In this document: piece by piece, positions 43,911 to 51,567 of the stretch | How the letters are laid out: each line of letters opens with the position of its first letter | Numbering within the stretch: position 1 is the stretch's first letter | NCBI RefSeq assembly: GCF_014334335.1 | Contig: NZ_JACSEU010000001.1 | Coordinates: 744,001-808,000 of the forward strand | Length of the DNA: 64,000 bases | Origin: Treponema sp. Marseille-Q3903 | Lineage (GTDB): Bacteria; Spirochaetota; Spirochaetia; Treponematales; Treponemataceae | Direction of reading: 5' to 3' | Notes under the pieces: model-generated | Seen by the model: the letters and a program-made list of their open reading frames with translations, nothing else | What the model was told of the DNA's origin: nothing | Database searches by the model: none | Position numbers and translations under genes: made by a program

Positions 43911-44951
43911 TTATTTAATATATCTGACAGAATTGCGCTCAATCAAATTGCAAGGCACAAAATATTTTTGAGTCGCCACATCTTTGTCAGATTCAATTTG
44001 ATTTAGCAGAAGTTCTGCCGATTTTTTACCTATTTCAACAAGAGGAATTTCCATAGTCGTCAAACTCGGCTTTAGGTATCTTGAAAGCGTGCGGTTATCA
44101 AATCCGACTATAGAAACGTCCTTTTGAGGTGTTTTTCCAATCTCGTTTAGGTAGGAGTAAACTCCTGCAGCCATGAGGTCATTGAGGCAAAAAATTGCCG
44201 AAAATTCTTTTTTTGAATTAAATATAACTCTGCAGGCATTGTACCCGGAGTCGCTCATCCAGTCACCATATACAATAATCTCGTCGTCTATTTTCAGTCC
44301 ATTTTCTGCGGCAGCTTGTTTAATTCCCTCAAGTCGCCTCACGGTGTGAATATTGTCTTTTTTACCTGCGACGACTGCGATGCTTTTGTGTCCGTTTTTT
44401 ATAAGATATTGAGTCATATTGGATGCGGATTTAACATCGTCTATTTCAACTGTCGAAATTCCTGGCACATCTGTAAACGCATATGATATGACAAAAGGAA
44501 TATTCAGGTCGCTAGGAATGCAGTTTATGTCTCTTGAGTGACCTGCAACGTAAATAATTCCGTCTACTTTTATCGCAAGAAATTCTTCAATAGCACTTGA
44601 AACAGATTCTCTATATCCTTCATTCTGATACCATTTTGTTCCCCATTTGGAATAAAAACGGAGATTTTCTATTATCGTTTTGTAATTGTACTCTTCAAAA
44701 TGAGACATAATCCCATCAACTATGCCGGGAGAACTGAACTCGGTTAAATCATCTAGTATAAGTCCAATAGAGTGAGTTTTAGAAGCCCTCAGACCTCGCG
44801 CCATATAATTCGGCTTGTAGCCTGTCTCTTTGATTACTTGTAAAATCCTCTTTCTCGTACTTTCTGAAACATTTTGCTTCCCATTTAAAATATTTGAAAC
44901 TGTTGCAATTGAAACAGAACATCGTTCTGCTATTTCTTTTAAAGTGACCAT
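43911..44951 (-). CDS. LacI-family transcriptional regulator
   Basis: A 346-aa LacI repressor. The DNA-binding part is VTLKEIAERCSVSIATVSNI, then NGKQNVSESTRKRIL; the hinge is YMARGLRASKT and the rest is a sugar-binding-protein fold ending VGFDNRTLSRYLKPSLTT. ATG 44951 is used: it matches the family N-terminus and lies 9 nt after a TATAAT, so the leader is at most 2-3 nt. It diverges from the secreted-protein operon with overlapping promoters. The effector is probably a sugar. Confidence 0.92.
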   Translation of the reverse strand: MVTLKEIAERCSVSIATVSNILNGKQNVSESTRKRILQVIKETGYKPNYMARGLRASKTHSIGLILDDLTEFSSPGIVDGIMSHFEEYNYKTIIENLRFYSKWGTKWYQNEGYRESVSSAIEEFLAIKVDGIIYVAGHSRDINCIPSDLNIPFVISYAFTDVPGISTVEIDDVKSASNMTQYLIKNGHKSIAVVAGKKDNIHTVRRLEGIKQAAAENGLKIDDEIIVYGDWMSDSGYNACRVIFNSKKEFSAIFCLNDLMAAGVYSYLNEIGKTPQKDVSIVGFDNRTLSRYLKPSLTTMEIPLVEIGKKSAELLLNQIESDKDVATQKYFVPCNLIERNSVRYIK

Positions 44952-44960
44952 CCGCCACAA

Positions 44961-44990
44961 ATTATACCGTTTAAAGTGGACAACTGTCAA
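44961..44990 (-). promoter_or_regulatory. lacI promoter
   Basis: Minus strand TTGACA (44985-44990), an 18-nt spacer, TATAAT (44961-44966). It overlaps the divergent promoter at 44977-45005. Confidence 0.8.
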
Positions 44991-45005
44991 AATGTACAGT
45001 ACAAT
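44977..45005 (+). promoter_or_regulatory. Promoter of the secreted-protein operon, predicted leaderless
   Basis: TGGACA (44977-44982), a 17-nt spacer, TACAAT (45000-45005), then 6 nt to ATG 45012. Its -35 overlaps the lacI promoter, so LacI could shut both. Confidence 0.7.
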
Positions 45006-45011
45006 AGTACT

Positions 45012-45491
45012 ATGAAAAAGGCAATTTCTGTAATATTTTCATGTTTATTTGCTTGCGTAATATATGCACAGTCTGCAAATGTAATTACTGATATGTTGGA
45101 GAGCAGTGAAGTAACTTACGGGCATGTATGCTATATATCGGCACTTCAACAGGGACTGATCAATGAAAATACTTCTCTTGATGATGCGATAAAAGTATCT
45201 TATGACAAAGGGATTATCGATGAACTTGTAACTGCTGATACTGCGATTTCTGCTGCTGATTTAGCATATATTTATTCTAAACTATGGAATGTAAAAGGTG
45301 GGCTTATGTTTTTAATCACGAAAGGTTCACCAAGATATGCATTTAAACAGTTTCAAGCTGACGGTGTAATTCCAAGAACGATTGATCCGTCATATCACAT
45401 TACAGGTGCTGAGGCGTTGAGCATCTACACGTCATGCCGTTCAAAGTACGGTAATTTTAGTCTCAAAGATGCAGACATGGAGATAGAGTAA
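45012..45491 (+). CDS. Secreted protein of unknown function
   Basis: A 159-aa protein with a clear signal peptide (KKAISVIFSCLFACVIYAQS, cleavage after about residue 20). The mature part is helical, with two short repeated-looking helices (ISAADLAYIYSKLW and ITGAEALSIYTSC), weakly reminiscent of S-layer homology modules. I do not recognise the family. There is no Shine-Dalgarno sequence and the -10 ends 6 nt before ATG. It heads a three-gene envelope operon. Confidence 0.75.
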   Translation: MKKAISVIFSCLFACVIYAQSANVITDMLESSEVTYGHVCYISALQQGLINENTSLDDAIKVSYDKGIIDELVTADTAISAADLAYIYSKLWNVKGGLMFLITKGSPRYAFKQFQADGVIPRTIDPSYHITGAEALSIYTSCRSKYGNFSLKDADMEIE

Positions 45492-45492
45492 T

Positions 45493-46629
45493 ATGAAAAA
45501 AATAATCACATCGTGCATAATTGCGCTTTCATGTTTGTTCTCCGCAGCTTATGCATTTTCATGGAACGGAGTTTTTGATAACAATACAAAAGCATATACT
45601 TCAAATTTTAAAAACTACTCTTTATCACAGTCAAATGATGTGTATCTTTCATTGAACGTTCCTTTTTCAAAAAATTGTTATATGATGACGGAGGGGTTGT
45701 TCAAATATGACCTTACTCTAAGTTCTGGCGGAGCTGTATTTACTCCTATTGTAGATTTAGATTTGTTAAAGTTTTCAAATTCCTATGCATTAGAAAACGG
45801 GACGCTCTCTTATTCAATCGGTCGTTTTAATTTTAATGAATCTTCCGGAACATATTTTACACAGTGTTCAGACGGTGCTTATATCACTTATGATTCTCTG
45901 AAAATAAAATACGGTCTATATGTCGGCTACACTGGATTGCTCAATTCATTAAATGTCGGCATGGAAGAAGAAAATCCGAATGCAAAAAATACAAAGTTTT
46001 ATAACTTGTGTGTCGGTTACATTCCTATAAGTGCTGATTTTTTTTATAAGACATTGTTCGATACGAATAGAATCGGTTTGCAGATGAGCTATTTTTACAA
46101 TACTCAAAAAGATGATTCAAACGGCATGTCAGATAAATTCTACGGAACTCTTTCATTAGGCGGCACTATTTCAACTATAGGTACGTATGATTTCAAAGGT
46201 ACATTTGAATCTGTGGGATTTAAAACTGTCAGCATAGATTCAAAATTGGATTTGTCATTCTATATCGGAAAAATCGGCGTTGCAGGCGGCGGTATTGAAT
46301 ATATATCTGGTAAGCTGAGCGATTCATTTGTGCCGTTTACATCAATTACGGCGCGTTCCGTAACAAACGGTTCAGTAAAATCAGGGATTTTTCCAAAGTT
46401 GAACTGTGCAATTATCTACAACAACATGTATGCAACGTTTACGGAAAAACTTGTTTTGGCAATACCTGAAAAACAAATGTCGTTTCGCGGTTTTGATACA
46501 ACAATCAATTTTGTCTGCAACATTTTTAGCGATCTTCAAGTCGGTTGTGATATTACTGCCTATATAGATATAATAGAAGCATCTTCTAGCAATTATACTG
46601 CTGCATTGAAAGCTTCTTTATCATTCTAG
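45493..46629 (+). CDS. Putative outer-membrane beta-barrel protein
   Basis: A 378-aa protein with a signal peptide (IITSCIIALSCLFSAAYAF) and long alternating aromatic/polar strands throughout, ending in the C-terminal Phe (ALKASLSF) typical of outer-membrane barrels. I do not recognise a named family. It starts 1 nt after the preceding stop, with GGAG 10 nt upstream, and precedes a FecR-like gene, so the three probably act together in the envelope. Confidence 0.7.
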   Translation: MKKIITSCIIALSCLFSAAYAFSWNGVFDNNTKAYTSNFKNYSLSQSNDVYLSLNVPFSKNCYMMTEGLFKYDLTLSSGGAVFTPIVDLDLLKFSNSYALENGTLSYSIGRFNFNESSGTYFTQCSDGAYITYDSLKIKYGLYVGYTGLLNSLNVGMEEENPNAKNTKFYNLCVGYIPISADFFYKTLFDTNRIGLQMSYFYNTQKDDSNGMSDKFYGTLSLGGTISTIGTYDFKGTFESVGFKTVSIDSKLDLSFYIGKIGVAGGGIEYISGKLSDSFVPFTSITARSVTNGSVKSGIFPKLNCAIIYNNMYATFTEKLVLAIPEKQMSFRGFDTTINFVCNIFSDLQVGCDITAYIDIIEASSSNYTAALKASLSF

Positions 46630-46646
46630 GTTAAGGGGGTTTTGAA

Positions 46647-47453
46647 ATGAGGGAAAAGTTTAAAAAATTATTGATTTTAGGCATTGTGTTAGCAGCTGCA
46701 AGCGGACTTTTTGCAGAAGATGCTGTTATAACTTATGTAAAAGGTAAAGTTGAAGTAAAAAAAGGGCAGTCTTGGGTTTCTGTACAGCGAGGAGATAAAA
46801 TCAAAAAATCTGATATTTTGAATACAGGTTTTGACTCAGAAGCAAAAATAAAACTTATAGACTCTGTTTTGTATATTGGTCCTGTCACTCGTATATCCTT
46901 GACAGAACTTTCGACAACAGGAAAAAAAGATAACGTCAGCATTTTTCTAAAAACAGGCGCCGTTCGTTCGAAGGTAAGCCATACGGAAGCTAAGCGAGTA
47001 AATTATACTGTTAATACAGCTGTGGCAGTCGCTTCTTGCCGCGGTACAGACTGGATCGTCGATGATTCAAACGTTGTAACATGTTTTGAAGGAGTCGTTG
47101 CAGTCGCACCTTATATTTCTGAAATAGAATCTTCTATCGCTCCGACAAGACTTTCATCAAGCAATAAAAAAGAAAGTGCAGGTGTTGCAGAAGATTCAGG
47201 AATAACTCCTACATCTGATGAAGGAATTCTTGTACAGGAAAATCAGACAATTTCCGTATCTGAAAATCAGACAGTATCGCCTGCCGTAAACAACACTGTT
47301 CAGTCCATAAACAGTTTAGCATCATCTGTTTCAACAGCAGCCGCACAAGAAACAGTATCGACCGATTTTGGCGCAAACCTCTTGTCTATAGACTCTCAAA
47401 ATGGCAGAACAGTTGCAAAACCATCGGTTACCGTCCGTATCGCTTTTGAATAG
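46647..47453 (+). CDS. FecR-domain periplasmic protein
   Basis: A 268-aa protein with a signal peptide ending LFAED. A FecR-like domain spans about residues 26-145: ITYVKGKVEVKKG, DILNTGFDSEAKIKL and YTVNTAVAVASCRGTDWIV. A Ser/Thr/Asn-rich, low-complexity tail follows. In other bacteria FecR domains transmit signals or bind polymers; there is no partner sigma factor here. AAGGGGG precedes ATG. A strong terminator follows. Confidence 0.82.
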   Translation: MREKFKKLLILGIVLAAASGLFAEDAVITYVKGKVEVKKGQSWVSVQRGDKIKKSDILNTGFDSEAKIKLIDSVLYIGPVTRISLTELSTTGKKDNVSIFLKTGAVRSKVSHTEAKRVNYTVNTAVAVASCRGTDWIVDDSNVVTCFEGVVAVAPYISEIESSIAPTRLSSSNKKESAGVAEDSGITPTSDEGILVQENQTISVSENQTVSPAVNNTVQSINSLASSVSTAAAQETVSTDFGANLLSIDSQNGRTVAKPSVTVRIAFE

Positions 47454-47493
47454 TGGAAATAGAGACAAAAAATCAGATAATTTGATATAATGG

Positions 47494-47536
47494 AAGTCTG
47501 CAAAGGAACTCGAGAATCTTTTGCAGACTTTTTTTT
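47494..47536 (+). terminator. Intrinsic terminator after the FecR gene
   Basis: A perfect 11-bp stem, AAGTCTGCAAA (47494-47504) with TTTGCAGACTT (47520-47530), is followed by a run of T to 47536. It ends only 10 nt before the next start codon. Confidence 0.92.
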
Positions 47537-47546
47537 ATAAAATTTA

Positions 47547-49688
47547 ATGAGTATTATTTCTGTAGAACATTTAAAATTTTCATATTCCCAAAAAGTTGTC
47601 ATAGATGACGTTTCTTTCGCGATTGCGAAAGGTTCGTATACTTCAATCGTCGGCAAAAACGGGAGCGGAAAAAGTACTCTGGCACGGCTCATATGCGGGC
47701 TTGAAGAACCGTCTTTTGGGAAAGTTGAAATTCAACCGGAAAATAAAATCGGAATAGTTTTCCAATCACCAAAAGATCAGATTGTAAGTGGGATAGTTTC
47801 TCGCGATACTGCTTTCGGACCTCAAAATCTCGGGCTTAATCCAGGCGAAATTGAACTTAGGACAATTGAATCTCTCAACGTCGTAGATATGCTCGATAGG
47901 GCAGGAGATCCGACTGCGGCTCTTTCTCTCGGGCAAACTCAAAAAATCGCACTGAGCGGAATCTTAGCGCTCCGTCCAGAAATTTTGATTCTTGATGAAG
48001 CCGTCTCAATGATAGACTCTAAGTCTCGCTCAGACCTGCTTGATTTTATTGACTATTGGCATAAATGCGGCAACACAATTGTTCAAATCACACACGATAT
48101 GGAAGTTGTTGAGCGCTCCGACAACATAATCGAAATTGAAAACGGAAAAGTTTCTTTTTATGGGACAAAAAATGCATATCTGGCAGATAAGAATAATGTT
48201 TTAAAAATTTCAGGTTCTCCTCTTCCTGTTACAGATAAAAAACTTCTTGCAGAAAAAATAAAAAACTCGTCTGCCGAGATGACTTTTTGTGTAAAAAACT
48301 TGAATTATGTGTACGGCAGCAAGAAAATAAATGGACACGGGATTTTCGATATCAGTTTTAATCTGTACAAAGGGACTCTCACGGCTTTAACAGGGCAGTC
48401 CGGCGCCGGAAAATCGACTATTTTGGAATTGTGCACAGGACTGTTAAATGCTGAAAGCGGCAAACTGTATGGCGCTCGTCCTGTTCTTGCCCAGCAGAAT
48501 GCAAAAGCTGCCCTTTTTGAAACTTTTGCCGCCGATGATGTCGCTTTTGGTCCTCGAAATCTTGGAATAACAGGAAAAAACTTAAAGGGGCGTGTTCAAA
48601 AAGCGATGGATGATGCAGCGCTCCCGTATCAACAGTTTGGAGAAAAACGGACTTTTGAGCTTTCCGGCGGTGAACAGAGGAGGCTTTCAATCGCTGGAAT
48701 TCTCGCTTTGGATTCAGATATCATATTTTTTGATGAACCGACAGCAGGGCTTGACTGTGCTGCTCGAAGCCAAGTTTTATATATGATGAAAAAACTTGCA
48801 GAAGAAGGAAAAACAGTTTTGTTCAGCACTCATCACTTTGATGAAGCGCAATTTGCCGACCGTGAAATTTACATAGAAAATGGTAAACTCGTAAAAGATA
48901 CGGTAGGCGATGATACAGCATCCGATATTCCCGAATCGTTATCGGAGCTGTCAGCTAGTGAGTCTGCAAAACTTCTTGAAAATCTCCAATCAGTATCTTA
49001 TAGCTTGTCATGTAGCAAAGAAAAAAAGAAATCGCCTGTTGAGCGACTGAGTGCATGGTTCAGAATAATTTTGTTTTCATTGCTTTTTGTTTCTTCCCTC
49101 GCAGCTCGTCCGGTATGGCTTTGCGCAATCATGCTTTTGATTTCTGTTATCTATGATGTTTTGTGTGGGTTCAGGCTTAAAAAACTTCTTATTTCAAGCC
49201 TTAAAATTTTACCTTTTCTTTTGTTTTTCAGCATTTTTCAGATGATTTTTTACCCTGCGTTAGAAGGAGAAATACATTTTACAAACTGGAAATGGTTTAC
49301 GGTGACTCCGTCAAAAATCTTTTTTTGTCTCGCTGCGATTATCAGAACTGATGCTGCTCTTGCCTGCATTTCCGGATTATTTGTTTCGACTCCAGAATAC
49401 GACTTGATCGATGGATTGAACGGAATTTTGTTGCCTCTTCAGTTGATTCATATTCCAGTCCGCCATTTTATATTAATTGTGGAAATTATTTTCAGATTTA
49501 TTCCGCTTTTAGTTGATGAAGCGAGTTCTATCATAAAAACTCAAATAATACGCGGTGGTCTTGGGAAAGTCCATGGGAGAATGGCTAGAATTCGTGCCGC
49601 AATCCCACTAATAGTTCCTCTTATCATTCAGACAATAAAACGTTCCGAATCGCTCGCAGACGCTATCACGGTGAGGTGTTTTAAATGA
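47547..49688 (+). CDS. ECF transporter A-A'-T triple fusion
   Basis: A 713-aa protein. ATPase domain 1 (1-225) has VGKNGSGKSTL, a variant signature LSLGQTQKIALSG and LILDEAVSMID. ATPase domain 2 (about 240-455) has TGQSGAGKSTI, LSGGEQRRLSIAG and FFDEPTAGLD. From about 490 there is an EcfT-like membrane domain with the coupling motif TQIIRGG. Domain 1 is degenerate in its signature, so hydrolysis may be asymmetric. No S component is adjacent, so it may serve several S subunits. There is no Shine-Dalgarno sequence; TATAAA lies 5 nt before ATG. Confidence 0.88.
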   Translation: MSIISVEHLKFSYSQKVVIDDVSFAIAKGSYTSIVGKNGSGKSTLARLICGLEEPSFGKVEIQPENKIGIVFQSPKDQIVSGIVSRDTAFGPQNLGLNPGEIELRTIESLNVVDMLDRAGDPTAALSLGQTQKIALSGILALRPEILILDEAVSMIDSKSRSDLLDFIDYWHKCGNTIVQITHDMEVVERSDNIIEIENGKVSFYGTKNAYLADKNNVLKISGSPLPVTDKKLLAEKIKNSSAEMTFCVKNLNYVYGSKKINGHGIFDISFNLYKGTLTALTGQSGAGKSTILELCTGLLNAESGKLYGARPVLAQQNAKAALFETFAADDVAFGPRNLGITGKNLKGRVQKAMDDAALPYQQFGEKRTFELSGGEQRRLSIAGILALDSDIIFFDEPTAGLDCAARSQVLYMMKKLAEEGKTVLFSTHHFDEAQFADREIYIENGKLVKDTVGDDTASDIPESLSELSASESAKLLENLQSVSYSLSCSKEKKKSPVERLSAWFRIILFSLLFVSSLAARPVWLCAIMLLISVIYDVLCGFRLKKLLISSLKILPFLLFFSIFQMIFYPALEGEIHFTNWKWFTVTPSKIFFCLAAIIRTDAALACISGLFVSTPEYDLIDGLNGILLPLQLIHIPVRHFILIVEIIFRFIPLLVDEASSIIKTQIIRGGLGKVHGRMARIRAAIPLIVPLIIQTIKRSESLADAITVRCFK

Positions 49689-50302
49689 TTAATGGAATGA
49701 AAACGGACACGGAAACGCAAAACTCTGATATGCAAAACGATTTCAAAATGTGCCCGATATGCGGCAGCAAAAAAATCAAAAATCAAGAAAACAGAAAATG
49801 GATTTGCCCTGACTGTGGTTTTGATTTATACAAAAATGTTGCTGCGGCCGTCGGTGTCATAATCGAAGATAGTCATAAAAATATTCTGTTTGAAGTGCGC
49901 GCAAAAGAGCCTCGCAATGGATTTCTGGCGATACCGGGCGGCTTTATAGACTTTGATGAATCTGCTGAAGAAGCTTTATGCCGCGAATGTTTTGAGGAAC
50001 TCGGAGTAAAGTTTGATCAAAATGACTTTCATTATATCTGCACTTTTCCGAATACTTACCCTTATAAAAAAATTGAATATAAAACATGTGATATTTTTTT
50101 TAAAGCGGAGTTGCCTAAAAAATACAATTCAATCGATGATTTTATAAAAGCGCTAAAACCGGAACAGAGTGAAGTTCTGACACTTTGTTCAAAAAGAGTT
50201 GCGACAGAAGAAGATATCGAAACGCTTCCGCTCGCATTTGAAAGCTCCGCAAAAGCTCTAAAAAAATATCTCGCTATGCAAAAAGGAGAATATAAACGAT
50301 GA
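49685..50302 (+). CDS. Nudix hydrolase with N-terminal zinc ribbon
   Basis: A 205-aa protein. A Cys4 zinc ribbon (MCPICGSKKI, ICPDCGFD) precedes a Nudix domain whose box reads GFIDFDESAEEALCRE, then CFEELGV. The arrangement resembles NudC-type NADH pyrophosphatases and related zinc-ribbon Nudix enzymes. It overlaps the ECF gene and the next gene by ATGA at each end, so it belongs to a tightly coupled operon. The substrate is not predictable. Confidence 0.85.
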   Translation: MINGMKTDTETQNSDMQNDFKMCPICGSKKIKNQENRKWICPDCGFDLYKNVAAAVGVIIEDSHKNILFEVRAKEPRNGFLAIPGGFIDFDESAEEALCRECFEELGVKFDQNDFHYICTFPNTYPYKKIEYKTCDIFFKAELPKKYNSIDDFIKALKPEQSEVLTLCSKRVATEEDIETLPLAFESSAKALKKYLAMQKGEYKR

Positions 50303-50823
50303 ATTTTAAATTATTTGTATTGATTTTTGTTGTGGTTGCCATCTTTGCCATCAATATCGGCTACAGATTATATGTCAAATATATTTTGAAATATTGCGGA
50401 AAAGAGATATTTTCAACATATCATCCTAAAAGAAAGTACAAACTGAGCGTATTTTGCGGAAAAATCGTTTTAATATTGGCGATTGCCGTAACTCATTTCA
50501 CTAATTTCAGCTTGTTTATCAGAATCGTATTAAATTGCTGTTACATTCTTGCTGATTATATAATTACACGTGAGTATTTTTTTACTAAAGATTCCGGCAT
50601 ATATGAAAATGGAATTATACAACGCTCCGTTTTTATAAAAATTGATGATATCGTCACATTCCCTGTCTTAAATCTCCCAAAGGAAGAGCAGGAGAATTAC
50701 CCTGATTACACTCTGTCAGTTGCTACAAAATCAAAAGGCAATATTGATTTGATTTATAAAGACAAAGCAGAACGAGATTTTGTAGTGCGGAAATTGACTG
50801 AAATCGGAATTGTAAAAAAATGA
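50299..50823 (+). CDS. Small membrane protein of unknown function
   Basis: A 174-aa protein with hydrophobic spans at about residues 4-25, 48-70 and 75-92 and a soluble C-terminal half ending DLIYKDKAERDFVVRKLTEI, which resembles a PH-like fold by pattern only. I do not recognise the family. It is translationally coupled to the Nudix gene and is the last gene of the operon. Confidence 0.65.
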   Translation: MNFKLFVLIFVVVAIFAINIGYRLYVKYILKYCGKEIFSTYHPKRKYKLSVFCGKIVLILAIAVTHFTNFSLFIRIVLNCCYILADYIITREYFFTKDSGIYENGIIQRSVFIKIDDIVTFPVLNLPKEEQENYPDYTLSVATKSKGNIDLIYKDKAERDFVVRKLTEIGIVKK

Positions 50824-50935
50824 TGTCAACATCTGCCGTCTGCTGCCGGCAGGCTCCGACGTCGACTGATGATGACTGTTGCCGACCAACGTTCTTTAGC
50901 TAAAAATGTGAATACTCTAAATTTTACTGCATAGA

Positions 50936-50964
50936 TTGACAAAAGTTACTTCTTTGTATATATT
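50936..50964 (+). promoter_or_regulatory. tRNA-Cys promoter
   Basis: TTGACA (50936-50941), exactly 17 nt, TATATT (50959-50964); the tRNA begins 15 nt later. Confidence 0.85.
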
Positions 50965-50978
50965 GAACATACATTTTT

Positions 50979-51050
50979 GGAGTGGTACCCAAGCGGTAAG
51001 GGACTGGTCTGCAAAACCATCATTGGTAGGTTCGACTCCTATCCACTCCT
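50979..51050 (+). tRNA. tRNA-Cys (GCA)
   Basis: The acceptor stem GGAGTGG pairs with CCACTCC (51043-51049), with discriminator U at 51050 as expected for tRNA-Cys. The anticodon stem is TGGT/ACCA around loop CTGCAAA, giving anticodon GCA. The T arm GTAGG-TTCGACT-CCTAT is present. CCA is not encoded. Confidence 0.95.
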
Positions 51051-51064
51051 TATAGAAAGTTCAA

Positions 51065-51093
51065 AAATCACTTCGCATGAGGTGATTTTTTTT
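51065..51093 (+). terminator. First terminator after tRNA-Cys
   Basis: AAATCAC/GTGATTT extended to a 10-bp stem (one G-U) over loop GCAT, followed by a T run. Confidence 0.85.
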
Positions 51094-51131
51094 CTTGATT
51101 TTTTGATTTCTTGATTGAAAAACTTTGTATC

Positions 51132-51157
51132 AAAGGGATTTTTTGTCCCTTTTTTTC
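51132..51157 (+). terminator. Second terminator after tRNA-Cys
   Basis: AAAGGGA (51132-51138) with TCCCTTT (51146-51152), a T-rich loop and a T tract. Confidence 0.75.
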
Positions 51158-51196
51158 ATCCCGTCGTAGCAAAGCTCCGGGGTGTTTATATATACG

Positions 51197-51237
51197 CCCT
51201 CTGGAAAATTTTGGTTTTTCAGAGGGTTTCTTTTTTT
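51197..51237 (+). terminator. Third terminator after tRNA-Cys
   Basis: CCCTCTG (51197-51203) with CAGAGGG (51220-51226) plus inner AAAA/TTTT pairing, then a T-rich tail. The stretch from here to the riboswitch at 51372 shows nothing else I can support. Confidence 0.85.
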
Positions 51238-51371
51238 AATAAGAGGGAAATGTCTATAAAACTCTGCAAACCAAGCCTAATATGATGTGAAAAATGATGC
51301 GAAATATTGCAAATAATTTTTTCTTTGTATATTATAAGGACATTGTTTTTTCAACGTGTTTTGAAAATGCA

Positions 51372-51475
51372 ATTCTCTGGAGAGTTCTCACATTCCTGTG
51401 GGACGCCGAAGGGTTAAGGGAAGATGTTCATATTATATGAAAGCTTCCCGATATCTCAGGCATAAGGGACGGAGC
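51372..51475 (+). ncRNA. Glycine riboswitch aptamer
   Basis: The conserved core is present in order: CTGGAGAG (51377-51384), GCCGAAGGG (51405-51413), the CTTCCC arm matching GGGAAG, TCTCAGGCATAAGGGAC (51454-51470), and the closing CUCU/GGAG pairing. A single complete aptamer is visible. It sits directly upstream of an alanine/glycine symporter, the classic target. Confidence 0.88.
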
Positions 51476-51505
51476 TAAAGAAAAAGTTCTATTCTGCTCT
51501 TTGGG

Positions 51506-51554
51506 GAGTTTGTTCGGTTCATTCTTTGATATCGGCAAACTCTATTTCTTTTTT
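51506..51554 (+). terminator. Riboswitch expression platform
   Basis: GAGTTTG (51506-51512) pairs with CAAACTC (51536-51542), followed by TATTTCTTTTTT. The loop segment GATATCGG (51528-51535) is fully complementary to CCGATATC (51448-51455) in the aptamer, so the two structures can compete. Confidence 0.7.
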
Positions 51555-51567
51555 AAAGGACATGTTT

